Source: Planctomycetaceae bacterium | GTDB taxonomy: Bacteria > Planctomycetota > Planctomycetia > Pirellulales > Thermoguttaceae | NCBI GenBank assembly: GCA_003532715.1 | Contig: DOEZ01000629.1 | Coordinates: 1 to 8,564 of the forward strand | Direction: 5' to 3' | DNA length: 8,564 bases | Shown here: piece after piece, positions 1 through 6,896 of the stretch | How positions within the stretch are numbered: position 1 is the first letter of the stretch | How the letters are laid out: every line of letters begins with the position of its first letter | Position numbers and translations under genes: made by a program | The notes under the pieces: model-generated | Seen by the model: the letters and a program-made list of their open reading frames with translations, nothing else | What the model was told of the DNA's origin: nothing | Databases searched by the model: none

Positions 1-3000
1 GCCTTTCGCCGGCCATCGCCATCGAGCAGAAGCGGCCGAGCCACAGCCCGCGAAGCACGGTCGGCACGGTCACCGAGATCTACGACTACTTGCGTATTCT
101 GTTTGCCCGGCTTGGGCAGGCGTATTGCCCCGACTGCGACGTGCCGATCGGCACCCAGTCGGCCGACGAGGTGATCGGCAAAGTCATGGCCCATCCATCC
201 GGGACGAAACTCCACCTGATGGCCCCGATCGACGTTCGCCCGGGGCAGAGCCACGAAAACCTGTTCGAGGAACTCCGCGCGTCGGGCTACGCACGGCTGC
301 GGCTCGACGGCCAGACCTATCCGATCGACGCGCTGCCGGCGATCGACCGACGTCGCCGGCACGCGATCGAAGTGGTCGTCGATCGCGTGGTGATCCGCGA
401 CGACGCTCGAGGACGCATCGCCGACAGTATCGAAAATGCATTGGCCCTCGGGCAAGGCATCCTGCGAGTGGCCCATCCCCGAGCCGACGTGCCCGAAACC
501 GAGTGGCCCGTCGATGCGCATAGCCAACATTTTGCGTGCGACGCCTGCGGGCGGAGTTTCGAGCCGCTGGCACCGCATCATTTTTCGTTCAACAGTTCGT
601 TGGGCTGGTGCCCGGCGTGCGAAGGCTTGGGCACGCAGATCGGCGCCCACCCGGCCGCGCTGTTGCACGACGCCAAGAAGTCGCTCGCCCAGGGGGCCGT
701 CGATCTGTGGCCGCGGGCCGAAAGCCCCCTGTTCCAACGGATGCTGGCCGCGCTGTGCCGCGCGACGAGCATTCCGGCCGACGTCCCCTACGACCAACTC
801 GGCGCGAAACACCGCCGGTTGATCCTGCACGGCACCGACGAAACCTGGTTCGACGTCCCGGCCGAGAATCACGCGACGGGCGCGGCGTTTCGCTTTCAGT
901 ACAAGGGGCTCTATCCGGCGTTGGACGAGGCCTCGCGAATGTCGCCTCGGCTGCGCGGGCGGCTCGAACATCTGGTCGACGAGGTCGAGTGTTCGGAATG
1001 CGGCGGAAGCCGGCTCCGCGACGACGCGGCGGCCGTGCGGATGCGTGGGCGGACGATCGACGAGGTCTGCCGCCGACCGCTCGATCTGTTGCTCGACGAT
1101 TTCCGCCAATGGAAGCCCGACGCGGTCGAGAAACAAATCGCCGGCGATTTGATACGCGAAATTCGCAACCGGCTCGAATTCCTGGTCGAGGTCGGGCTCG
1201 AATACCTGACGCTCGGCCGGCCCACGCCGACACTCTCCGGCGGCGAGATGCAGCGCATTCGGCTCGCCTCGCAAGTCGGCAGCGGCCTTTGTGGTGTGCT
1301 TTATGTGCTCGACGAGCCGACCATCGGCTTGCACCCTCGCGACAACCGGCGTCTGCTCGGCGCGCTGGCCAAGCTGCGCGACCTAGGCAACACGCTGCTT
1401 CTGGTCGAACACGATCGCGAGGTAATCGCGGGCGCCGACTACCTGCTCGATTTCGGCCCCGGTGCGGGCCGCGGCGGCGGTCAAGTCGTCGCGCAGGGCA
1501 CCCCGGCCCAAGTTCTCAAGAAGCGAACGTCGATCACCGGTCCGTATCTGTCGGGCAAGAAGGCCATTCCCGTGCCCACGAATCGCCGCATGGCAAGCGC
1601 GGGCGTGCCTCTCAAAACCGAGCCGCGACCGTCAGGGAGCGATAATCCTCGCAGCGGACGAACCAAGAAAGCCGGCTCCGTCAGAATGGCAGCGGTGCCC
1701 CGTGTGGGCAGAATGTCGGCGGCACCCATCCCACCCGGCGGCGGCTGGATCGAAATTCGCGGAGCGCGTCACAATAATCTGAAGAACGTCGACGTCGCCA
1801 TTCCGCTGGGAACCTTCACGGCCGTGACCGGCACGAGCGGCAGCGGCAAGAGTTCGCTGGTCGACGACATTCTCCACACCGAACTGGCCCGGCTCCTGCA
1901 TCGCGCCAAGGGCCTTGCCGGGGCGCACGACGCCCTGGTCGGCGTCGAACGAATCAACAAGGTCATCCAGGTCGATCAACAGCCGTTGGGCCAAACGCCG
2001 ACGTCGAATCCAGCCACCTACACGGGCGTGTTCGACCTGATCCGCGAGCTGTTCGCCCAATTGCCCGAGGCCAAGCTTCGCGGCTACAGCCCGCGGCGTT
2101 TCAGCTTCAACGTGCCGGGCGGGCGATGCGACGCCTGCGAGGGAAACGGCCGTCGCAAGATCGAAATGCACTTTCTGGCCGATGTTTGGGTCGAATGCGA
2201 AACGTGCAAAGGCCGCCGCTATAACCCCGAGACGCTCGCCATTCGCTACCACGGCCAGTCGATCGCCGACGTGCTGGACATGTCGTGCGCCGAGGCCCTG
2301 GTCCTGTTCCGCAACATCCCCAAGATTCGCCGCACGCTCAAAACGCTCTGCGACGTGGGGCTCGACTATCTCACCCTCGGCCAGGCCGCGCCGACCCTCT
2401 CCGGCGGCGAGTCGCAACGCGTCAAACTGGCCGCCGAGTTGTCGCGTCCCGACACGGGCCAAACGCTCTATCTGCTCGACGAGCCGACGACCGGACTCCA
2501 CTTCGAAGATCTGGCCAAGCTGCTCGACGTGCTCAACCGGCTCGTCGATCTGGGCAATACGGTCGTGGTGATCGAACACAACCTCGACGTCATCAAAACG
2601 GCCGACTGGGTGATCGACCTGGGCCCCGAGGCGGGCGACGCAGGTGGATTCGTCGTCGCCGCCGGAACGCCCGAGGACGTCGCCGCGGCGGCGGAGCACT
2701 ATCAGCGGGCCGCGAAAAAAGGCCGGGCCGATCTGCACCGCTCTCACACGGGCGAGGCCCTGAAGCCCGTGCTGGAAGCCGGCCCGCATCAGCCCCGCGC
2801 GGTCCACGATTTCACCAAGGACGAAGAACCCCAGGCCGACGACCTCGATCCGGTCGACGTCGGCCGCGAGGTCAAAATGCCCTGGGAAGCCGACGGCCGG
2901 CGTTGGCACACCGTCGATCGCGTCTCGCGCGGCGGCGGTCCGTGCCGTTGGGACGGCCGGATTCTGGCCGAAGTGGTCGACCGCATCGAACAATCCGACC

Positions 3001-3815
3001 AGTTCAGCCCGACCGATTGGAGCCAACGCGGCGTGGTCGAAATCCGCGCGGCCAAGAAATCGACCGGCTGGTTCTTCCACGCCATCACGGGCGAGGAATG
3101 GCTCTTGAAGATGAAATTCCGCACCGGCCGCGGCACGTTCGACCGGCAGGCGGTCGTCGAACAACTCGACCTGAAACCGTTGAACGAAATGCCCGAGCTT
3201 CCGCTCTACGGACGCGAGCCGCGAGCCAAATGCCGCAACCTGCGCGGGCCGTGGCAGGAGATCGAACTGCGAGTTCACTCCCATGACGAAATCGACCGGC
3301 CCGAGTTCTGGAGCTTCGTCGACGCGGCCGTCGAGGGGTTCGGCCGATTTAGCATGAAGGTGAGCAACAAGCCGAGCGAGCTGATGCCGTGGAAGGCGCT
3401 CGGACGCAAGTGGCATTTTCTGCGAAAGGGCTTTGCGGCGGGCCGCGAAATCGCATGGCAACCCGAATTGCTCGAAAAACTCTGCGCAATGCTCGAAAAG
3501 GCGACGCCCGACGGACAATTCGACTGGGAACACAAACAACTCGTTCACCGCCTGCCCGCCGGATCGGACCGACCTTGGGCCAGCGTCCAAACGAAGAAGC
3601 CCGACGGTCTGTACCTGTGGCTCTATGGGCCTCGCGGCCGTTTCGCGCTGGGACAAGTGCGCGAGCTGGGCCACCGGCCGCAGGTCATTGCCAAGGAAGG
3701 CCGGCCCGACATGGTGCATATTCGCTTCCGCGGCCCGGCCGACTTGCGCCGCGGCGACCTGGCGGCGTTCCTGGTCGAACACGTGGCCGCATTCTCGGCG
3801 GAGGAATCATCATGA
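1..3815 (+). CDS. uvrA: UvrA, excinuclease ABC subunit A, with long C-terminal extension (5' partial)
   Basis: This is the damage-recognition ATPase of nucleotide excision repair, which acts in the cytosol with UvrB and UvrC. The frame is open from base 3 and enters mid-protein at LSPAIAIEQK, then STVGTVTEIYDYL, a classic UvrA block. The start and first Walker A therefore lie upstream, and the TTG at 90 is not a start. The UvrB-binding region follows. Zinc-finger cysteine pairs are at 537-548 with 609-620, and at 2127-2138 with 2196-2207. ABC half 1 shows LSGGE (1233-1247) and LYVLDEP (1299-1319). Half 2 shows Walker A GTSGSGKS (1830-1853), LSGGE (2397-2411) and LYLLDEP (2466-2486). Having both the UvrB-binding region and the zinc modules argues for true UvrA rather than a UvrA2-type paralogue. 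The conserved core ends near 2781 (LKPVL). About 340 extra residues follow, including two related domains, and the linker between halves is enlarged. It ends in TGA, overlapping the next gene. Confidence 0.97.
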   Translation, partial: LSPAIAIEQKRPSHSPRSTVGTVTEIYDYLRILFARLGQAYCPDCDVPIGTQSADEVIGKVMAHPSGTKLHLMAPIDVRPGQSHENLFEELRASGYARLRLDGQTYPIDALPAIDRRRRHAIEVVVDRVVIRDDARGRIADSIENALALGQGILRVAHPRADVPETEWPVDAHSQHFACDACGRSFEPLAPHHFSFNSSLGWCPACEGLGTQIGAHPAALLHDAKKSLAQGAVDLWPRAESPLFQRMLAALCRATSIPADVPYDQLGAKHRRLILHGTDETWFDVPAENHATGAAFRFQYKGLYPALDEASRMSPRLRGRLEHLVDEVECSECGGSRLRDDAAAVRMRGRTIDEVCRRPLDLLLDDFRQWKPDAVEKQIAGDLIREIRNRLEFLVEVGLEYLTLGRPTPTLSGGEMQRIRLASQVGSGLCGVLYVLDEPTIGLHPRDNRRLLGALAKLRDLGNTLLLVEHDREVIAGADYLLDFGPGAGRGGGQVVAQGTPAQVLKKRTSITGPYLSGKKAIPVPTNRRMASAGVPLKTEPRPSGSDNPRSGRTKKAGSVRMAAVPRVGRMSAAPIPPGGGWIEIRGARHNNLKNVDVAIPLGTFTAVTGTSGSGKSSLVDDILHTELARLLHRAKGLAGAHDALVGVERINKVIQVDQQPLGQTPTSNPATYTGVFDLIRELFAQLPEAKLRGYSPRRFSFNVPGGRCDACEGNGRRKIEMHFLADVWVECETCKGRRYNPETLAIRYHGQSIADVLDMSCAEALVLFRNIPKIRRTLKTLCDVGLDYLTLGQAAPTLSGGESQRVKLAAELSRPDTGQTLYLLDEPTTGLHFEDLAKLLDVLNRLVDLGNTVVVIEHNLDVIKTADWVIDLGPEAGDAGGFVVAAGTPEDVAAAAEHYQRAAKKGRADLHRSHTGEALKPVLEAGPHQPRAVHDFTKDEEPQADDLDPVDVGREVKMPWEADGRRWHTVDRVSRGGGPCRWDGRILAEVVDRIEQSDQFSPTDWSQRGVVEIRAAKKSTGWFFHAITGEEWLLKMKFRTGRGTFDRQAVVEQLDLKPLNEMPELPLYGREPRAKCRNLRGPWQEIELRVHSHDEIDRPEFWSFVDAAVEGFGRFSMKVSNKPSELMPWKALGRKWHFLRKGFAAGREIAWQPELLEKLCAMLEKATPDGQFDWEHKQLVHRLPAGSDRPWASVQTKKPDGLYLWLYGPRGRFALGQVRELGHRPQVIAKEGRPDMVHIRFRGPADLRRGDLAAFLVEHVAAFSAEESS
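1609..1727 (+). repeat. repeat-like, in-frame insertion in the linker between the two UvrA halves
   Basis: Between SGKKAIPVP and the second-half beta strand (WIEIRGARHNN), this UvrA carries roughly 45 more residues than Escherichia coli UvrA as I recall it. The DNA here looks unlike selected coding sequence. It includes CCGCGACCGTCAGGGAGCG (1623-1641) and a short inverted pair, GAGCCG (1620-1625) and CGGCTC (1673-1678). It also has a degenerate direct repeat beginning CAGAATG at 1682 and 1709 (about 15 of 20 bases matching), and an inverted pair GGTGCC (1694-1699) and GGCACC (1721-1726). The peptide is rich in Pro, Arg, Ser and Gly and should be disordered. The CCGCGACCG...AGGGAGCG string resembles a dispersed repeat I recall from planctomycete genomes. 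That link is from memory and not verified. Confidence 0.5.
2877..3806 (+). other. tandemly duplicated domain in the UvrA C-terminal extension
   Basis: Two copies of a related ~150-residue domain lie head to tail. Copy 1 opens with MPWEADGRRWH (2877-2909) and copy 2 with MPWKALGRKWH (3384-3416), 507 bases or 169 codons apart. Each copy continues with a Trp, then a helix-like stretch (ILAEVVDRIE versus LLEKLCAMLE). A W-containing strand follows (DWSQRGVVEI versus DWEHKQLVHR), then an RGxF element (RGTF versus RGRF). Each copy ends in an amphipathic stretch closing in Phe (FVDAAVEGF versus FLVEHVAAF). I do not recognise the fold. The conserved WH/GR opening and alternating strands suggest a small alpha/beta module. 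Nucleic-acid or partner binding would be a guess from the UvrA context. Confidence 0.75.
3800..3815 (+). promoter_or_regulatory. ribosome binding site and ATGA stop/start overlap
   Basis: GGAGGA (3800-3805) lies six bases before ATG at 3812, inside the last uvrA codons. The uvrA stop TGA (3813-3815) overlaps this ATG by two bases. A strong Shine-Dalgarno plus overlap implies translational coupling and fixes the downstream start at 3812, although the frame stays open further upstream. Confidence 0.85.
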
Positions 3816-4471
3816 GCGACGCACTCGTTTCGCCCCGATTCTTGTTCGATTTCTCGCTGGCGTGCCGCCATTGCGACCCTCTCTGGACCGCCAAGGGGAC
3901 GACGCTCGGCCCGGAAAACGTGCTGCCCTCGCTGGTCGAACTCGAATCGCCCGCCGACGGGCCCGAGGTCCGCGCCGGCTGGAGCCGCGAGGGACTGGCG
4001 TTCCGGTTCGAGGTTCGCGGCAAGAAACAGGAGCCGTGGTGCCGGGCCAATCGAGCCGAAGGGAGCGACGGCGTGCAGGTCTGGATCGACACGCGCAACG
4101 TGAAGAACGTCCACCGCGCGGGGCGGTTCTGCCACCGGCTCTTCTTCCTGCCCGGCGGCAAGGGACAGGACTACAAGACACCCGTGGCCGGCGTGTTTCA
4201 GATCAACCGCTCGCGGGCCCCGCACGGGCCGATCGACGAGAAACAGCTCCGCGTGGTCAGCCAAATCCATCGCGACGGCTACGTGCTGCACGCACTGATC
4301 GCGGCCGACGCGCTGACGGGCTTCGACCCGGGCGAGCATCCCCGACTTGGGTTCACCTATGCCGTGATCGACCGCGAACTGGGCGAACAGACGCTCGGCG
4401 TCGGCCGCCCGATGCCCTACCAGGAAGACCCAAGCCTTTGGGCCACGCTTGAGTTGTTGCCGCCGGGGTAG
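3812..4471 (+). CDS. CBM9/DOMON-like beta-sandwich protein coupled to uvrA
   Basis: This is a 219-residue protein with no signal peptide or membrane segment, so it is probably cytosolic. It opens with FLFDFSLACRHCDPLW. Further in come GLAFRFEVRGKK, GSDGVQVWIDTRN, FCHRLFFLPGG, DGYVLHALIAADALTGFDP, LGFTYAVIDRE and a final LWATLEL. The order matches carbohydrate-binding module family 9 and DOMON-like sandwiches: a 'DGVQVWIDTR' strand, later an amphipathic strand, then 'G-F-x-Y-x-V-x-D'. Most such domains are secreted and bind sugars or haem, so a cytosolic stand-alone copy is unusual and its ligand cannot be inferred. Its overlap with uvrA indicates co-translation, but a repair role is only inferred from position. 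It ends in TAG. Family assignment is from motif order, not a search. Confidence 0.85.
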   Translation: MSDALVSPRFLFDFSLACRHCDPLWTAKGTTLGPENVLPSLVELESPADGPEVRAGWSREGLAFRFEVRGKKQEPWCRANRAEGSDGVQVWIDTRNVKNVHRAGRFCHRLFFLPGGKGQDYKTPVAGVFQINRSRAPHGPIDEKQLRVVSQIHRDGYVLHALIAADALTGFDPGEHPRLGFTYAVIDRELGEQTLGVGRPMPYQEDPSLWATLELLPPG

Positions 4472-4477
4472 CGTGGT

Positions 4478-5971
4478 TCAAACGGTTCCCATGCCCCGCT
4501 CGAACGCGCTTTGGTCGCGTTGGTAAAGCGCGAGCGTCGATTCGAAGACAGCCGACGAAATCTGCCATGACGGGGCCGCGTCGGTGTGCGCGTTCGTGTG
4601 GGCCACCATCGCCTGGTAGAGAAACTTGAACAAGTGGCGCGGCACGCGCAGCGAACGCATCGCGTCGAGCAGTCGGGCATCGCTGATGCTCTCGTCCAAC
4701 AGGTCGCGTAGCGTCGGCTTGCTCCCCTCGGCCGCGCAGGCCGCCAATCGGCTATTGGCCAGATCGAGAAGCGATTCGCCCGTCCATTGCAGCGAACGCA
4801 CCATGTTCTGCTTGTCGAGCCGGGCTCGCTGGTGGAAATCGGCCTTTTCGCGATCGACGAAGTCGAGCAACTCGGCCGGCAACAAAGCCTTCAAGCCGAC
4901 GCCGGGGTGCTTTAGCAGCTTATTGTCCAACAAGGGCCACACCAACGCCCGCATCAATTCGGCCGAGCCGTTGATCAGGTACGGCTCGTCCACCCGATCG
5001 ACCAGGACAACGATGCCGGGCAGGCCGAGGGTTTGCAGGATGCTCTGCAACTTGCCGAGCAACTCATAGCGATCGTCGGTTCGCTGGGCGCGAGGCAAGG
5101 GTTGCCCGGCCAGTTGCCGCTCGGAAAACCGCATGAAGATGCGTTTCAGATGGCGGTAGTTCTTGTGCAAGACGCGAGTGTGCCGATTGACGCCCCACGA
5201 TCGATGCCAGGCTTTCAGGCATCGCCAGATTCGCGGCAAAAACGACGCCGCCAGCGCCAAATAGGGCCAGGCCGTCTTGAGCCATTCCCACCGGCCCAGC
5301 CAGCCCATCGCGCCGGCCAGTCCGGCCACCACGACAACCGGCAAGACCAGATCCCAGCGGATCTTCCAGTTCGAAAAACGCAGCTTCTTGCGCAGCCGCT
5401 TCCAACGGTCGTCGCTCTCGCCGGCCGTCGATCGGTCGTAACATGCCGCCAGAAGCAGCAGGTCGCGAGCCTGCGCGTGGCTGAGCGATTCGATCGGCAG
5501 CGGCTGGGCGTCGCAAGCGGCCGGATGGCTCGCCTGGCGCGCCTCGAGGATGCGATCGACCAATTGGGTCACGCCGAGCGAAAGCATCGCGTCCATGTGA
5601 TCCCAAATCTTCCACTGACCCAACACGCGATCGATCTTGCGACGCCGACCGCTGAACCGTTCACGAAACTGGTCCAGAAACGGGTTGAAATCGGCGTATT
5701 CAATGACCAGCGATCGGGCGTTGGGGTGGTCGGCGTTGTACTCGTCGAGGTGGCGCACGATCTGCAGCCGCAGGGCCGTCTTGCCCGAACCTTTTTCGCC
5801 GAAGATGATCGCGGTGGCCGGTTCCTGGGGATTGCCGTAGATCTTGTCCCAGGCCGGATGGTAGGTGTGCTTGATGCAGAACCCCTTGAACACGAGGTCG
5901 GTCTGCGCGTCCTCGTCGGAAAACGGATTGGCCGCAATCCCGTGGTGTTCGAGCAACTGTTGGATTTTCAT
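4478..5971 (-). CDS. P-loop ATPase with membrane segments between Walker A and Walker B
   Basis: This is a 497-residue predicted NTPase. Walker A is GEKGSGKT (residues 58-65). A hydrophobic strand followed by acidic residues, GIVVLVDRVDEP (319-330), is the likely Walker B. Between them lie two hydrophobic stretches, about 207-226 and 234-248, that could form a membrane hairpin, flanked by very basic sequence (KRLRKKLRF before; RIWRCLKAWHR after). Before Walker A is NPFSDEDAQTDLVF. Insertion of membrane segments inside the NTPase domain is characteristic of KAP-family NTPases, and Sll1717-type P-loop ATPases are an alternative. I cannot decide between them. The ATG at 5971 is chosen because conserved-looking MKIQQLLEHHGIAANPF starts there. 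An in-frame GTG at 6022 would add 17 residues of unremarkable sequence. It sits 90 bases downstream of the zinc-ribbon gene on the same strand and probably shares its transcript. Confidence 0.85.
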   Translation of the reverse strand: MKIQQLLEHHGIAANPFSDEDAQTDLVFKGFCIKHTYHPAWDKIYGNPQEPATAIIFGEKGSGKTALRLQIVRHLDEYNADHPNARSLVIEYADFNPFLDQFRERFSGRRRKIDRVLGQWKIWDHMDAMLSLGVTQLVDRILEARQASHPAACDAQPLPIESLSHAQARDLLLLAACYDRSTAGESDDRWKRLRKKLRFSNWKIRWDLVLPVVVVAGLAGAMGWLGRWEWLKTAWPYLALAASFLPRIWRCLKAWHRSWGVNRHTRVLHKNYRHLKRIFMRFSERQLAGQPLPRAQRTDDRYELLGKLQSILQTLGLPGIVVLVDRVDEPYLINGSAELMRALVWPLLDNKLLKHPGVGLKALLPAELLDFVDREKADFHQRARLDKQNMVRSLQWTGESLLDLANSRLAACAAEGSKPTLRDLLDESISDARLLDAMRSLRVPRHLFKFLYQAMVAHTNAHTDAAPSWQISSAVFESTLALYQRDQSAFERGMGTV

Positions 5972-6061
5972 GATCGACTCGCTTTTGACCCTTGCGTGTT
6001 GAACGAACGGAGGACGACCCACGGGGGCCCCATCTGTCGGCGGCCAGCAGCGGCCGCTGCC

Positions 6062-6460
6062 TCATGACGCGGACCTCAACAATATCCAGGCAAGGACGAC
6101 GCCCAGAAACAGCACGGTAACCGTCAACGCGACGACGAGGTTGGTCGTTCGACGCCGGCTTCGACGGTGCGGCAAGCGGCTTGTCGCCCGGGTTGTCGCC
6201 CGGTTCGCGTCGGGCACGATCGTGATCGACGGGATTTCGACCGACGGACCGTTTGACCCAACCAGCGGTGGCGGCGAATCGGCCGGCTCGTTGTCCGGGG
6301 CGGTCGCCACCGTTTCCTCCAAGCCGTTCGAATCCGTTGCTTCGTCGGCGGCCGGGATGTCGAACTTGATCCCGCAACGGGGGCAAATCCCGCGCTTGCC
6401 GGCCTGCGTCGCCTTGATATTCAGTTTGTGTCCGTTGGGACACTGGACGCGAATACCCAT
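6062..6460 (-). CDS. small zinc-ribbon protein with C-terminal membrane anchor
   Basis: This is a 132-residue protein of unknown function. The N-terminus has a metal-binding pattern, C7-P-N-G-H11 then C26-P-R-C29, with K/G-rich sequence between. It looks like the short zinc ribbon found at the start of many planctomycete proteins. A low-complexity acidic and Pro/Ser/Thr-rich linker follows (about 38-90), then a basic patch (RRSRRR, about 99-104). One transmembrane helix lies at about 107-128 (LVVALTVTVLFLGVVLAWIL), ending three to four residues before the stop. With no signal peptide and Arg residues before the helix, the zinc ribbon should face the cytosol. ATG at 6458-6460 is the only start that includes the full ribbon. 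The nearest Shine-Dalgarno-like AGGA is rather far (about 14 bases). It is the first gene of a probable two-gene minus-strand unit with the ATPase. Confidence 0.8.
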   Translation of the reverse strand: MGIRVQCPNGHKLNIKATQAGKRGICPRCGIKFDIPAADEATDSNGLEETVATAPDNEPADSPPPLVGSNGPSVEIPSITIVPDANRATTRATSRLPHRRSRRRTTNLVVALTVTVLFLGVVLAWILLRSAS

Positions 6461-6507
6461 CGTCTACGCCGATTCCTGGTCGATTTCTTGCGATAAACCC
6501 TTATCCT

Positions 6508-6536
6508 ATCATAGGCTTCGGTGCCGGGCCTGCAAA
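6508..6536 (-). promoter_or_regulatory. candidate sigma70-type promoter for the zinc-ribbon/ATPase pair
   Basis: Reading the minus strand, TTTGCA (6536-6531) and TATGAT (6513-6508) are separated by exactly 17 bases. They match the -35 and -10 consensus at 4 and 5 of 6 positions. A start near 6501 would leave a leader of about 40 bases before the ATG at 6460. The match is reasonable but planctomycete promoters are poorly defined, so this is a prediction only. Confidence 0.4.
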
Positions 6537-6637
6537 GTTGCCCCGCGACGGAAGCCCCGGCCGATGGTCGCAAAAACAGTCATCATCGCGGCCTATGACG
6601 ATTCTGGACATTATGCCGGTAACGCCGGCCGCCGAAC

Positions 6638-6683
6638 GTCCCGGCGGTTCACCAACCCGAGTCCCGACGGTTCACCAACCCGA
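6638..6683. repeat. two-copy 23-bp tandem direct repeat
   Basis: Positions 6638-6660 and 6661-6683 are head-to-tail copies of a 23-base unit. Both contain CGGTTCACCAACCCGA (6645-6660 and 6668-6683). The copies differ at one base, GTCCCGG versus GTCCCGA. The second copy runs directly into the CGAAGCGCAAGCGA sequence of the neighbouring inverted repeat, so both may belong to one composite element. Confidence 0.85.
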
Positions 6684-6685
6684 AG

Positions 6686-6724
6686 CGCAAGCGAGAGGTG
6701 CGCAACGACTTATCGTCGCTTGCG
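6686..6724. repeat. 9-bp perfect inverted repeat, repeat-element-like
   Basis: CGCAAGCGA (6686-6694) and TCGCTTGCG (6716-6724) are perfect reverse complements around a 21-base spacer and could form a stem-loop. There is no following T-tract, so it does not look like an intrinsic terminator for either flanking gene. The sequence CCAACCCGAAGCGCAAGCGA resembles a dispersed element I recall from planctomycete genomes, where spurious frames translate it as QPEAQAR or NPKRKR. That resemblance is from memory. Confidence 0.7.
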
Positions 6725-6884
6725 AATCCGGCTGACATTTTGCGTAGTACACAATTAAGGGCTCGTCAATACTCCGGGATAGTCCCGAGAATGAATGGGC
6801 AAACCGGGCCACCCGCGTGAATCGGTCTTGGACGAAATCCCCTCCGTCTGGTAGTCTTCCAACTTGCCCAATGTCACTCGTTTT

Positions 6885-6888
6885 GAGG
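6885..6888 (+). promoter_or_regulatory. ribosome binding site of the hydrolase gene
   Basis: GAGG at 6885-6888 precedes ATG at 6897 with an eight-base spacer. Together with the immediately following lipoprotein signal sequence, this fixes the start of the hydrolase gene. Confidence 0.65.
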
Positions 6889-6896
6889 ATGGAGCC

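Larger units (their letters stand above)
6461..6896. other. divergent intergenic region, 436 bases, no convincing gene
   Basis: This region separates the minus-strand zinc-ribbon gene from the plus-strand hydrolase. The left part carries the candidate minus-strand promoter. The middle holds a small hairpin, GCCGG-taacg-CCGGC (6615-6629), then the 23-bp tandem duplication and the inverted repeat described separately. The right part has a short hairpin, CGGGA-tag-TCCCG (6775-6787), and only weak promoter-like sequence for the hydrolase (TTGGAC at 6828-6833). Open frames crossing it lack a ribosome site and protein-like composition and mainly read through the repeats. I see no tRNA, attachment site or T-tract terminator. 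Confidence 0.6.

Noticed and set aside
90..92. TTG as a possible uvrA start
   Set aside because: The frame is open upstream to base 3 and encodes conserved UvrA sequence (LSPAIAIEQK and STVGTVTEIYDYL), so the true start lies outside the window.
1632..3782. 716-residue open frame on the minus strand opposite uvrA
   Set aside because: It is antisense to strongly conserved UvrA motifs, lacks recognisable domains, and is a typical long shadow frame in GC-rich DNA.
5972..6022. GTG at 6022 as the ATPase start
   Set aside because: The 17 additional residues look unconserved and no clear ribosome site was seen. ATG at 5971 gives a natural N-terminus, but the upstream start is not formally excluded.
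5033..6067. 344-residue plus-strand frame opposite the ATPase
   Set aside because: It lies antisense to a frame with clear Walker motifs and membrane segments, and has no ribosome site or domain of its own.
6686..6724. stem-loop as an intrinsic terminator
   Set aside because: No T-tract on either side, a 21-base loop, and it sits between divergent genes where no transcript needs to end.
6538..6758. small plus-strand frames across the intergenic repeats
   Set aside because: They read through the tandem and inverted repeats (giving QPEAQAR-like peptide), lack a Shine-Dalgarno and show no protein-like features.
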